Shown here in pieces: positions 1 to 5,973 of a stretch of 8,020 nucleotides of DNA; within the stretch, counting starts at the first letter, position 1, and every line of letters starts with the position of its first letter. Below the pieces are notes generated by a model. That model was not told the origin of the DNA. It searched no databases and saw only the letters and a program-made list of their open reading frames with translations. The position numbers and the translations under genes are program-made. This DNA is from an uncultured Bacteroidales bacterium (lineage in GTDB: Bacteria; Bacteroidota; Bacteroidia; Bacteroidales; UBA932), in the NCBI GenBank assembly GCA_946408295.1, contig CAMJRT010000047.1, positions 1 to 8,020 on the forward strand, given 5' to 3'.

Positions 1-275
1 TCCGCAACCACCCCACTGTCTATTGCGGCACCCACACCCCGCAGGGCTATGAGAACCTGGAGGCCGGGCGCGTGATGGATTTGGATCATCCTGTGCCGAC
101 CGTCTTTGCCGAGGTGGACTTTTCCAAGCAGGAGGCTTCCGGAAAATATGTCTGTTCCATCTGTGGCTATGTGTATGATCCCGCGGAGCACGATGGCGTA
201 GCCTTCGAGGAATTACCGGACGACTGGCGCTGCCCACGTTGCAAACAGCCGAAGTCGAAGTTCAATAAGGCGTAG
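1..275 (+). CDS. Protein with C-terminal rubredoxin domain (5' end outside window)
   Basis: The frame is open from base 3 to the TAG at 273-275, so this is the last 90 residues of a longer protein rather than a free rubredoxin. A GTG at 72 is the first in-frame start, but open coding-like sequence continues upstream of it. The last 45 residues are a rubredoxin domain: [10 protein letters not shown] (Cys51, Cys54) and [10 protein letters not shown] (Cys77, Cys80) give the two C-x2-C knuckles that hold one iron with four thiolates for one-electron transfer. The spacing between knuckles is 22 residues, shorter than the 29 or so of classical free rubredoxins, as in some fused or clipped domains. 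The roughly 45 residues before it (with [17 protein letters not shown]) I do not recognise. The upstream part is probably a redox or oxygen-stress enzyme of an anaerobe, but that is inference. It is convergent to prmC. Confidence 0.85.
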   Translation, partial: RNHPTVYCGTHTPQGYENLEAGRVMDLDHPVPTVFAEVDFSKQEASGKYVCSICGYVYDPAEHDGVAFEELPDDWRCPRCKQPKSKFNKA

Positions 276-348
276 GTCTTTATCTTCCTACACAAAATCC
301 AGGTTAGTCCACGACGGACGGGCAGAATAAGCCTTCCCGACACAATTT

Positions 349-386
349 GAAGGTGACTGAAGTCATAAGACTTGCAGTCATCTTTT
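349..386 (+). terminator. Rho-independent terminator hairpin after the rubredoxin-domain gene
   Basis: TGACTG (354-359) pairs with CAGTCA (375-380), and AAGTC (360-364) with GACTT (369-373), around an ATAA loop with one bulged G at 374. The stem can extend outwards through 350-353 and 381-384, including a G-U pair. TCTTTT follows the core stem at 381-386. It lies about 75 bases after the TAG at 275 and fits termination of the + strand transcript. The U-tract is interrupted, so efficiency is uncertain. Confidence 0.6.
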
Positions 387-413
387 CATACGACTTCTCT
401 ACGCCGCGCAGAT

Positions 414-451
414 AAAAAAACAAAAGAGCCGTGTCTCACGACAGGGCTCTT
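414..451 (-). terminator. Rho-independent terminator for the prmC transcript
   Basis: Read on the - strand, AAGAGCC (451-445) pairs with GGCTCTT (430-424). After a one-base mismatch an inner TGTC/GACA stem is closed by a GTGA (GNRA-type) tetraloop. The 3' arm runs straight into TTTTGTTTTTTT (425-414), a proper U-tract. It lies about 70 bases past the prmC stop at 524. On the + strand the same hairpin has no T-run after it, so it points to - strand termination. Confidence 0.75.
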
Positions 452-476
452 CCATCTAACCTAAAAACTTAAACCT

Positions 477-578
477 ATGAAAAAACTATTCGACCGATAC
501 CATTGCAATTTGCGTGCCAGAAATTATTTTTCCGCAAAAATATATCGATTTTTTTCATTTAAATCTTTTTCGAGGTGA
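477..578 (+). CDS. Possible 33-residue small ORF, basic peptide, unproven
   Basis: ATG at 477 opens a 33-codon frame ending at TGA 576-578. It starts MKKLFDRYHC and is rich in Lys, Arg and Phe, with no hydrophobic signal-like segment. The start sits in an A-rich, Shine-Dalgarno-less leader (ACCTAAAAACTTAAACCTATG) of the sort Bacteroidetes use. The hairpin at 424-451 ends 25 bases before it. The last 55 bases overlap the 3' end of prmC in antisense. I recognise no family. It may be a true small protein, a leader peptide, or the chance start left by a displaced gene. Confidence 0.2.
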   Translation: MKKLFDRYHCNLRARNYFSAKIYRFFSFKSFSR

Positions 579-1708
579 GCGAAGACATTGGAAGAGGCCA
601 TCGAGTGGTGGGATGCCGGAGTTGAAGAGGCCAACAGCCGATGGAAAGGAAGGGGTTCGGCGGCCTGAAACAAGGCCAGCGTCTCGGGGCCGAGAGCCTC
701 ATTGATTTCAAGGGCAAGACGGGCTTGTGGACGTATCAGGGGCGAACACCATACTTCACGGATGGCCCGGTAGAAGCGCAAGGCATCGTCATCCGGGACG
801 AAAAGGGCCATTGAGGGTTCGAAATCCAGCACATTGCGGGACATCTCGCTTCGCTCCTGTTCGCGGACATAAGGCGGATTGGAAAGCAGCAGGTCGAAGC
901 CGGGGCAGTCGTTCTCCTCCAAAATGGACCTGAGGGTACGCAAAAGTCCGGGAATATCCAGCACATCGGCCTGCAGGAAAAGAGGCTCCGGCGTGGATTT
1001 CAGCCACTGGGATGGAGTGCTTGGTGCGGCGGCAGATGCAGCGCCAGGTTTGCCGGCAGATGCGGCTGCTGCCTTTGGGGAGGCATCAGAGAAGCCATTT
1101 TGAGAGCGAGCCACCTCAAGGGCATCGGCAGAAAGATCCACGCCGACGACGAGCGCATCGGGAAAGGCGCGGGCCATCGCCCAGGTGATGCAGCCGCTGC
1201 CGCAGCACAGGTCCAGTATGGCACGCGGAGCCGCCGGAGAAGTCGGGGCGAGAGGAACCGGGTTGGAGGACGGGGCGGACGGCGAGCCGGAAGCGGAGGC
1301 AGCAGGGCTGGAATCGGAGGTGGCTAAGGCGGAGCGGGATGCAGAGCCGGAATCTGAAATGGCCGAGCCGGTAGCATAGCCGGCGAGGACGCGGCGGCAA
1401 AGTTCTTCGGTTTCGGGACGGGGAATCAGTACGGCGGGAGTGACGCGCAAACGCATCCCGAGAAAATCGGTATAGCCCAACACATACTGCAAAGGCTCCC
1501 CTTCCGTCAACCGGGCAAGCGCCGCCTGCAACGCCGGCAAGGACGCCTCCGGAACCTCCATCTCCGGATGAACGATATGAGCATAAGGCGTAACACCGAG
1601 CAACGCCTCGCACAGACGGGACACCATCGCCGCCGCTTCGTCGGGCGAATAAAGTGAAACCGCCATCAAGGACTCCCGTGCATCCGATATTAAGTTTCTC
1701 AAGAACAC
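524..1708 (-). CDS. prmC: Peptide chain release factor N5-glutamine methyltransferase PrmC (HemK)
   Basis: PrmC uses S-adenosylmethionine to methylate the Gln of the GGQ motif in release factors RF1/RF2 in the cytoplasm. The sequence shows the N-terminal substrate-binding domain with GEPLQYVLGY (residues 70-79) and LIPRPETEEL (94-103). SAM motif I, ILDLCCGSGC, follows at 164-173, then an acidic GVDLS strand end and the catalytic SNPPY signature (276-280). The usual end, close to KDLNEKNRYI, is also present. At 394 residues it is well above the usual 280 or so because of two Ser/Ala-rich insertions (about 112-161 and 204-236) and a smaller Ser/His-rich stretch near 360-373. Start is uncertain: the frame opens at TTG 1747. 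I chose GTG 1708 because the helix LRNLISDARESL before the only ATG (1666) aligns with the PrmC N-terminus. ATG 1666 has GGGAG six bases upstream and is a real alternative. It is last in the - strand series and separated from ddl by about 260 bases. Confidence 0.94.
   Translation of the reverse strand: MFLRNLISDARESLMAVSLYSPDEAAAMVSRLCEALLGVTPYAHIVHPEMEVPEASLPALQAALARLTEGEPLQYVLGYTDFLGMRLRVTPAVLIPRPETEELCRRVLAGYATGSAISDSGSASRSALATSDSSPAASASGSPSAPSSNPVPLAPTSPAAPRAILDLCCGSGCITWAMARAFPDALVVGVDLSADALEVARSQNGFSDASPKAAAASAGKPGAASAAAPSTPSQWLKSTPEPLFLQADVLDIPGLLRTLRSILEENDCPGFDLLLSNPPYVREQERSEMSRNVLDFEPSMALFVPDDDALRFYRAIREVWCSPLIRPQARLALEINEALGPETLALFQAAEPLPFHRLLASSTPASHHSMASSNVFAHLEKDLNEKNRYIFAEK
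1001..1099 (-). repeat. Low-complexity insertion 2 in prmC with imperfect 24-bp tandem repeat
   Basis: This stretch codes for an Ala/Ser/Pro-rich segment between the SAM-binding VDLS region and the LFLQADVLDI strand, where PrmC normally has only a short connection. CGGCAGATGC occurs at 1030-1039 and 1054-1063, marking two 24-bp units (16 of 24 bases alike by my count). The reading frame is kept. It is probably a disordered surface loop. Confidence 0.6.
1226..1375 (-). repeat. Low-complexity insertion 1 in prmC (Ser/Ala/Pro-rich)
   Basis: About 50 residues rich in Ser, Ala and Pro (SDSGSASRSA, SASGSPSAPS) separate the PETEEL helix from SAM motif I. In ordinary PrmC proteins this linker is only a few residues. 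The + strand shows dispersed copies of GAGCCGG (for example 1274-1280 and 1344-1350), hinting at repeat-driven growth, but no clean period is visible. It falls at the hinge between the two PrmC domains. Confidence 0.6.
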
Positions 1709-1793
1709 CTCTGCAGCAAAACCATTAAGGGACAAACACTTACGCAAAACAACCTACTCCAAATCCGCCAGGTCCTTTTGCATAAACAAATGA

Positions 1794-1824
1794 CAATCAT
1801 ACGGTTAAATGACAGACCTTTCAA
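1794..1824 (-). promoter_or_regulatory. Weak candidate Bacteroidetes-type promoter for prmC
   Basis: On the - strand TTG (1824-1822) and TATGATTG (1801-1794) are 20 bases apart. This loosely resembles the Bacteroides -33 TTG / -7 TAnnTTTG pattern, with a mismatch in the -7 element. Transcription would start some 80 bases before the GTG at 1708. It is offered only because the ddl-prmC gap is long enough to need or hold a promoter. Confidence 0.2.
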
Positions 1825-1888
1825 CACCCTCCAACCCCAGATGTGCTGTCAGCCCCACATTGCAACCCGGCAGAACTACATCTTGTAG

Positions 1889-1957
1889 CAACCTACCAGC
1901 AACCAGCCAACAACCAACCAACCAACCAACAACCAACCAGCAACCACCCAGCAGCAA
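1889..1957. repeat. CAAC/GTTG simple repeat in the ddl-prmC gap
   Basis: Five perfect CAAC units lie at 1911-1930, flanked by degenerate CAAC/CAGC copies from about 1889 to 1957. On the - strand, which is the RNA-like strand of both neighbouring genes, this gives many GG pairs separated by TT or TTG, the composition of two-tetrad G-quadruplexes. The rest of the 1709-1967 gap holds no gene I can support, only a weak CTACA/TGTAG hairpin (1876-1888). No clear terminator for ddl is visible. Confidence 0.8.
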
Positions 1958-1967
1958 CGGCGGCAAA

Positions 1968-3257
1968 TCACATCTTGGAGCCGCTGCCGGCGGGCATCGC
2001 TGCGAAGATATTGCCGCCGAAATCCGTCACTTTGAAGCCTTCCTCACGGCTGCGGGCAAACGCACCCTCAATCAGGCCGTCGATTACATCGGCGAAGCGA
2101 TACTTCTCACCGTCCGGCTTCGGCGTTGCTTCCCACAGATAGTTGGAAAGCGAGCCCGGGATGGTATTAATCTCATTGACATAAATGCTGCGGTCCGCTT
2201 CATCGATGATAAAGTCGATACGGCTCAAGCCGTCGCAGGCCAAGGCGCGGAAAGTGGCGCGCGCCAGCGCCTGAATACGCTCCGTCTCGCCTTCGGGCAA
2301 CTTGGCGGGAAGTTCACGCTGCAAAGAACGCATACCCTCGTTCTCACAGGAAGCTCCATCGCCGGAAGCAGCATCGGAAGCCGCCCCATCGGCAAGCCCG
2401 GTAGCCGCACCCCCCTTGGCCCCGCCGGTCTTGGCACCTTTGCTGCCGCCCCCACGCATATATTTGTCCTGGTAACTCAAAATCTCGCCGCTGCGAAGAG
2501 GAACCTCGCAAACCGAGGTTTCACAATCGTTGTAATTGCCCATCACCGAGCAGTTGACTTCTTTCAGGCGGGTCACCAGGCGCTCGACGATGACACGGGT
2601 GGTAAAACTGGCGGCATATTCCACGGCCCCAATCAGTTCCTCGCGGTTGTGCGCCGCCTTGATACCCACGCTGCTGCCGCTGTTGGCGGGCTTGACAATC
2701 ACGGGATAACTCAACCTGGCCTCCAGACGGGCGATGACTGAAGCCTGGTCGGCGTACCATTCCTTATCATTGAACCAGAAATAATCCACCACCGGAATAT
2801 CGCATTCTTTGAGAATCATTTTCATCGTAATCTTGTCCATACCGTTGGCCGAAGCCAGGGTATTGCAGCCCACGAACGGAATCCCGATACCGGTCAGCAC
2901 GCCCTGCAGGGTACCGTCTTCGCAGTTGGTACCGTGAAGCGTAGGCAGAATCACATCCAGCGTCGCCACCACTCCCTTGGAGAAGAGGCCGGGCCTGACC
3001 AGATACAGGTTCTTATCGCCATAGACAGGGCGCATATAGACCTCGGAGCATTGCCCCAGCAGCGTCTTCATATCGCGGTAATTGGCGACGGTCAAGAGTT
3101 TTTCTCCCGTGTACCATCTCCCGCTTTTGGCGATATAGATGGGCACCACCTCGTATTTTTCTTTGTTCATCGACTCCAGCGTCTGCAACGCCGTTACCAC
3201 CGAAATCTCATTCTCCACGGAACGGCCCCCGAAGAGCAATCCTACTGTAATTTTCAT
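1968..3257 (-). CDS. ddl: D-alanine--D-alanine ligase (ATP-grasp), with omega-loop insertion
   Basis: This enzyme joins two D-alanines with ATP to supply the dipeptide for peptidoglycan precursors, in the cytoplasm. It opens with GGRSVENEISV (10-20), then LPTLHGTNCEDGTLQG (104-119), the ATP-grasp strand YPVIVKPANSGSSVGI (184-199), and the metal-binding RIDFIIDE and VNEINTIPGSLS (360-371). Lys265-Tyr266 in YQDKYM match the Lys-Tyr pair at which DdlB has Tyr216. That Tyr is replaced in D-Ala-D-Lac ligases of the VanA type, so D-Ala-D-Ala is the predicted product. At 429 residues it exceeds the usual 330-370, mainly through a Gly/Ala-rich insertion at 275-308. HGTN-x-EDG and KYMxGGGSKG look more like Clostridial homologues than the usual Bacteroidales Ddl (my recollection, not a search). 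ATG 3257 is six bases after the MurF stop, implying co-transcription. Confidence 0.93.
   Translation of the reverse strand: MKITVGLLFGGRSVENEISVVTALQTLESMNKEKYEVVPIYIAKSGRWYTGEKLLTVANYRDMKTLLGQCSEVYMRPVYGDKNLYLVRPGLFSKGVVATLDVILPTLHGTNCEDGTLQGVLTGIGIPFVGCNTLASANGMDKITMKMILKECDIPVVDYFWFNDKEWYADQASVIARLEARLSYPVIVKPANSGSSVGIKAAHNREELIGAVEYAASFTTRVIVERLVTRLKEVNCSVMGNYNDCETSVCEVPLRSGEILSYQDKYMRGGGSKGAKTGGAKGGAATGLADGAASDAASGDGASCENEGMRSLQRELPAKLPEGETERIQALARATFRALACDGLSRIDFIIDEADRSIYVNEINTIPGSLSNYLWEATPKPDGEKYRFADVIDGLIEGAFARSREEGFKVTDFGGNIFAAMPAGSGSKM
2334..2435 (-). repeat. Gly/Ala/Ser-rich insertion in the Ddl omega loop
   Basis: About 34 residues (starting AKTGGAKGGAATG, then GAASDAASGDGAS) lie between KYMRGGGSKG and MRSLQRELPAKL. 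In related ligases these two motifs are almost adjacent. GGAAGC recurs on the + strand at 2349, 2364 and 2376, always at multiples of three bases, consistent with in-frame repeat growth. By analogy with DdlB this is in the loop that closes over ATP and the substrate. Confidence 0.65.
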
Positions 3258-3263
3258 ATAATA

Positions 3264-5045
3264 TTATTTAAAGGTATCGGGTAAATCATTTTCGTACAAC
3301 ACGACATCGCCGGGCTTCAAAAGAGAAGGCAAGGCTTCGAACACCAGTGTCAAATCGTCCATACAAAGGATATTCCCCTCCGTCAGTCGAACGGAGGTAT
3401 TTGCCTCAACTATCGCCTGCCGGGCTCCCGCGACAATCGCCTCGCGGTTCAATTGGTTTACGACAATGAGGATATCCGCACAGGAAGCGGCTTTGTAGCC
3501 CAACTCCCGGCAGGCATCGGCCTGCCGGGAACCGAGTTCCACAAAACCGGGTGTAATCAGAATCTTGCGTCCGCCCCGGATATCACGCAGCACATCGAGG
3601 GCCATCGCCGCCCCCTCGGGATTGGAATTATAGGCATCGTTGATGACGGTCACCGCCCCCTGACGGCTGACGAACAAGCGGTTTTCCACCTGCTGCAACT
3701 GGGCGATGGCCCGTTTCTGCTGCAGCGGCGTCACCCCCAGGAAGGAAGCCACGGCACAGGCGCCCACGATATTCTGGATATTGCTTTCGCCCAACAAATG
3801 GGTCGTCATCGTCATCCCGTCAGGGCCCGCATTAACAGCACCGGAATCCGCCCCGGCAGCGCCGGAATCCGTTCCGACTGTCGGAGCACCCGGCTCGCCG
3901 GCCATCGAAGCGCCGCTCGCGCCCGCCAAAGCGGGGAAAGCCTCATAAGAGAGATTGAACGCACTCCCCTGCGTACTATACGACAAGTTCTGCGCCCGGA
4001 AATCTCCGCTGCGCACCCCGTAACGCAACACGCGACAGTGGGTGGGGATGTCCGCGTAGGAGGCAATGCCCGGGGAATCCGCGTTGATGGCGGCGAAACC
4101 ACTCGCGGGCAAGGCACGCACCAGTTCGAACTTGGTCTTCTGGATGTTCTCCAAACTGCCGAACGTTTCCAGGTGCATCGGCCCGACGGAAGCGACAAGG
4201 CCGATGGTTGGCTGCACCAAATCGCAGATTTCCCGGATATCTCCCGGCTGCTTGGCGCCCATCTCGACGATAAACACCTGATGATGGGGCTGCAATTGCT
4301 CCCGAATGGTTCGGACTACGCCCAAAGTGGTGTTGAAATTGCCCGGCGTGACCAGGGTGTTGTATTTCTGGGATAGAATCCGGTAGAGGAAATTTTTGGT
4401 GGAAGTCTTGCCGTAACTGCCGGTGACACCGATGACGATGAGGCCTTTGTGGGCACGCAGCCTCCGCTTGGCATCGTTGTAGTACCAGCGGGAAATGGCC
4501 TTCTCGATGGGCTGGTTGACGGCATTGGCGAGCAGCAGCACCCACTTTGAAGCCATCAGCAGCAGGGAACTCACCAGCCCGACGGCCAGCACCAGCGACC
4601 AGCCGCCCCAGGGTAAAGCGCAACAGCCACAACCGCAACTGCCAGCCTCAACACAAGCGCCTCCACCACAATAGTCCGACCCACAGACAACCGTACCGGG
4701 GCAGCCCGTACCAAAGCAGCAATCCGCCCCACCGCAGCCACAGAGCGCCAGCACGCCCCACACGCCGAGGCAAAACAGCAGCAAGGTCAAGAGTGCGTCC
4801 GTCACGAACAGGCGTTTGACACGGGCGGTCACCGCCAGCGGAATCTTCACCGGCAAGGGCATAAGCCAGGCCAGAAAAGCCGAATAGGCATTGTCGGGGC
4901 CGTGCCACCAACGCATAAAACGCTCCGGACGATAGGAGTTCTGCTGGAACATCCGCACCTCATAGAGCCAATAGACACGATAGAAATAAACGGCCAGGAC
5001 CAGTAGCAGGACGGCCAGCAAACAGGCAATTACCTTACTTACCAT
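3264..5045 (-). CDS. murF: Membrane-anchored MurF-type Mur ligase (UDP-MurNAc-tripeptide--D-Ala-D-Ala ligase)
   Basis: Predicted to add D-Ala-D-Ala to the UDP-MurNAc tripeptide using ATP. The Mur core starts near residue 200: P-loop GVTGSYGKTSTK (206-217), TPGNFNTTLGV (233-243), VEMGAKQPGDI (260-270), HLETFGSLENIQKTKFE (291-307) with the Lys region that is carbamylated in Mur ligases, and INDAYNSNPEGA (468-479), a MurF hallmark. Unusually there is an N-terminal membrane part: hydrophobic segments at about 4-25, 80-101 and 149-174, so the catalytic domain should sit at the inner face of the membrane. Length is 593 against about 450 for soluble MurF. A Cys/Gly-rich loop (102-142) and a Gly/Ala/Asp-rich insertion (374-411) are extra. 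ATG 5045 overlaps the hydrolase stop by 11 nt, suggesting translational coupling. Whether this is the cell's only MurF or a second copy cannot be told here. Confidence 0.9.
   Translation of the reverse strand: MVSKVIACLLAVLLLVLAVYFYRVYWLYEVRMFQQNSYRPERFMRWWHGPDNAYSAFLAWLMPLPVKIPLAVTARVKRLFVTDALLTLLLFCLGVWGVLALCGCGGADCCFGTGCPGTVVCGSDYCGGGACVEAGSCGCGCCALPWGGWSLVLAVGLVSSLLLMASKWVLLLANAVNQPIEKAISRWYYNDAKRRLRAHKGLIVIGVTGSYGKTSTKNFLYRILSQKYNTLVTPGNFNTTLGVVRTIREQLQPHHQVFIVEMGAKQPGDIREICDLVQPTIGLVASVGPMHLETFGSLENIQKTKFELVRALPASGFAAINADSPGIASYADIPTHCRVLRYGVRSGDFRAQNLSYSTQGSAFNLSYEAFPALAGASGASMAGEPGAPTVGTDSGAAGADSGAVNAGPDGMTMTTHLLGESNIQNIVGACAVASFLGVTPLQQKRAIAQLQQVENRLFVSRQGAVTVINDAYNSNPEGAAMALDVLRDIRGGRKILITPGFVELGSRQADACRELGYKAASCADILIVVNQLNREAIVAGARQAIVEANTSVRLTEGNILCMDDLTLVFEALPSLLKPGDVVLYENDLPDTFK
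3813..3926 (-). repeat. Gly/Ala/Asp-rich insertion in MurF with 21-bp tandem repeat
   Basis: About 38 residues separate LSYEAFPAL from MTMTTHLLGESNIQN, a region that is short in other MurF proteins. CCGGAATCCG occurs at 3841-3850 and 3862-3871, giving two 21-bp units that code for the heptads TDSGAAG and ADSGAVN. The frame is preserved throughout. Confidence 0.65.
4620..4742 (-). other. Cys/Gly-rich segment of the MurF-type protein
   Basis: Residues 102-142 lie between the second and third hydrophobic segments and contain 12 cysteines in 41 residues (LCGCGGADCC, ACVEAGSCGCGCC). They form a loop on one side of the membrane or a metal/thiol cluster of unknown role. The other two - strand frames are also open here and read hydrophobic, so a pair of compensating frameshifts is an alternative explanation. 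Confidence 0.55.
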
Positions 5046-5973
5046 CGCCCAAGCCCTCCATCATTGCATCACCAGCACCAACTGCATCACCAGCACCGAC
5101 ACCAGTCCCGGAGTCTCCGGCTTCGATTTCAAAGAACGCCCGCATCTCATCGGAAAAACGTTCCTTTCCTTCCATAAAAGCGGCGAAATGACCCGCCCCC
5201 GGAATGACCACCAGACGAGTTTCCGAAGGGATGAGACGCTGCATCCGGCGCGCATCCGAAAGCGGCGTCGCCGTGTCTTTTTCGCCCCAGAACAGCAGGA
5301 CGGGCGCCTGGATTTTCGGCAGAAATTCCTGCAAATCCTGATTGACCACCTTGGAGAAGACGGGTTTCATCCGGGCGGAAGCCGCCTTGTAATCCGCCGA
5401 ACCCTGGTGGGAGCGCCATTGCTCGAACAGTTCCGGGCGATGGAAAACGTTCAGCACCAGCCAACGCTTGAATTTATAGGTATAAACGCGGCGATAATAG
5501 CCGAGGGTCCGCTTGGGCCGTATGCCCGCGGCATCCACCAGAGCGATGCGCGTAACCGGATTGCGGGAGGCATAGAGGATGGACATCCTTCCGCCGAAAG
5601 AGTGGCCTACCAGCGAAACGGGGGGCAGCCGATGCCCGGCCGAAGCATCGCGGCCCGGATGACCGTCCGCCGAAGCATCGTTCCCCGGACAATACGCAGC
5701 CACGAAGGCTTCCAGCATTTCGACATACTCGTTCACGCCCCAGGCCGTCATCGGCTCATCCGACTGTCCGAATCCCGGCAGGTCGAAATTATACACCGTA
5801 TAGGAACGGGACAACACCTGCGCGATGGGATGCCAGAAGGTATGATTGCAGCCCCAGCCATGCAGCAACATCACCGCCGGGCCGGAACCCGAACGCTCGT
5901 AAAAGATGCGGGCGCACCCGGCTTCCTTTCCCTGCACATCCTGCTTCCTATACTCAAAAAAGGCCATACCCAT
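5035..5973 (-). CDS. Alpha/beta-fold hydrolase in the cell-wall operon
   Basis: A serine hydrolase of the alpha/beta superfamily, with unknown substrate. Visible are the oxyanion-hole motif LLHGWG (36-41), the nucleophile elbow VGHSFGG (Ser125), the acid WGEKDTATP (Asp233) and the catalytic His in GAGHFA (His262), all in normal order. A lid-like segment IRPKRTLGYYRRVYTYKFKRW (151-171) lies between. No signal peptide is seen, so it is probably cytoplasmic. At 312 residues it is longer than a typical 260-280 because of a repeat insertion at 95-115 and a Gly/Asp/Ala-rich tail from 285. ATG 5973 shares its A with the stop of the upstream PBP (TAATG), and its end overlaps murF by 11 nt, so all three should be co-translated. 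Position beside Ddl and MurF suggests a role in cell-wall precursor or amino-acid ester metabolism, by inference only. Confidence 0.9.
   Translation of the reverse strand: MGMAFFEYRKQDVQGKEAGCARIFYERSGSGPAVMLLHGWGCNHTFWHPIAQVLSRSYTVYNFDLPGFGQSDEPMTAWGVNEYVEMLEAFVAAYCPGNDASADGHPGRDASAGHRLPPVSLVGHSFGGRMSILYASRNPVTRIALVDAAGIRPKRTLGYYRRVYTYKFKRWLVLNVFHRPELFEQWRSHQGSADYKAASARMKPVFSKVVNQDLQEFLPKIQAPVLLFWGEKDTATPLSDARRMQRLIPSETRLVVIPGAGHFAAFMEGKERFSDEMRAFFEIEAGDSGTGVGAGDAVGAGDAMMEGLGDGK
5065..5100 (-). repeat. 18-bp tandem repeat in the hydrolase C-terminal tail
   Basis: TGCATCACCAGCACCAAC (5065-5082) is followed directly by TGCATCACCAGCACCGAC (5083-5100), with one difference. On the coding strand it gives the hexapeptide VGAGDA twice, within a tail that lies beyond the end of the normal alpha/beta fold. 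Confidence 0.9.
5631..5690 (-). repeat. 30-bp imperfect tandem repeat inside the hydrolase gene
   Basis: Two units, 5631-5660 and 5661-5690, agree at 21 of 30 positions with a shared core CCGAAGCATCG. They code for PGNDASADGH and PGRDASAGHR, placed just before the strand that leads to the catalytic GHSFGG. Most related hydrolases have a short turn here. Confidence 0.85.

Noticed and set aside
1889..1957. CRISPR-like array
   Set aside because: The unit is four bases, degenerate, and without distinct spacers; it is a simple repeat.
1809..2741. 310-codon + strand frame opposite ddl
   Set aside because: The first part is the CAAC repeat read as Gln/Asn/Pro and the rest is antisense to a certain Ddl. 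No start signal or domain supports it.
3453..4376. 307-codon + strand frame opposite murF
   Set aside because: Antisense shadow of the MurF catalytic core; no motif of its own.
1968..5045. Vancomycin-resistance (van) type ligase cluster
   Set aside because: Ddl keeps the Lys-Tyr pair of D-Ala-D-Ala ligases, and no vanH, vanX or VanRS-like gene is in the window.
3264..5045. MurT-type (D-Glu amidating) or cyanophycin synthetase identity for the Mur ligase
   Set aside because: The DAYNSNPEGA motif, the TPGNFNTTLGV motif and the neighbouring Ddl all favour MurF. No GatD-like partner is present.
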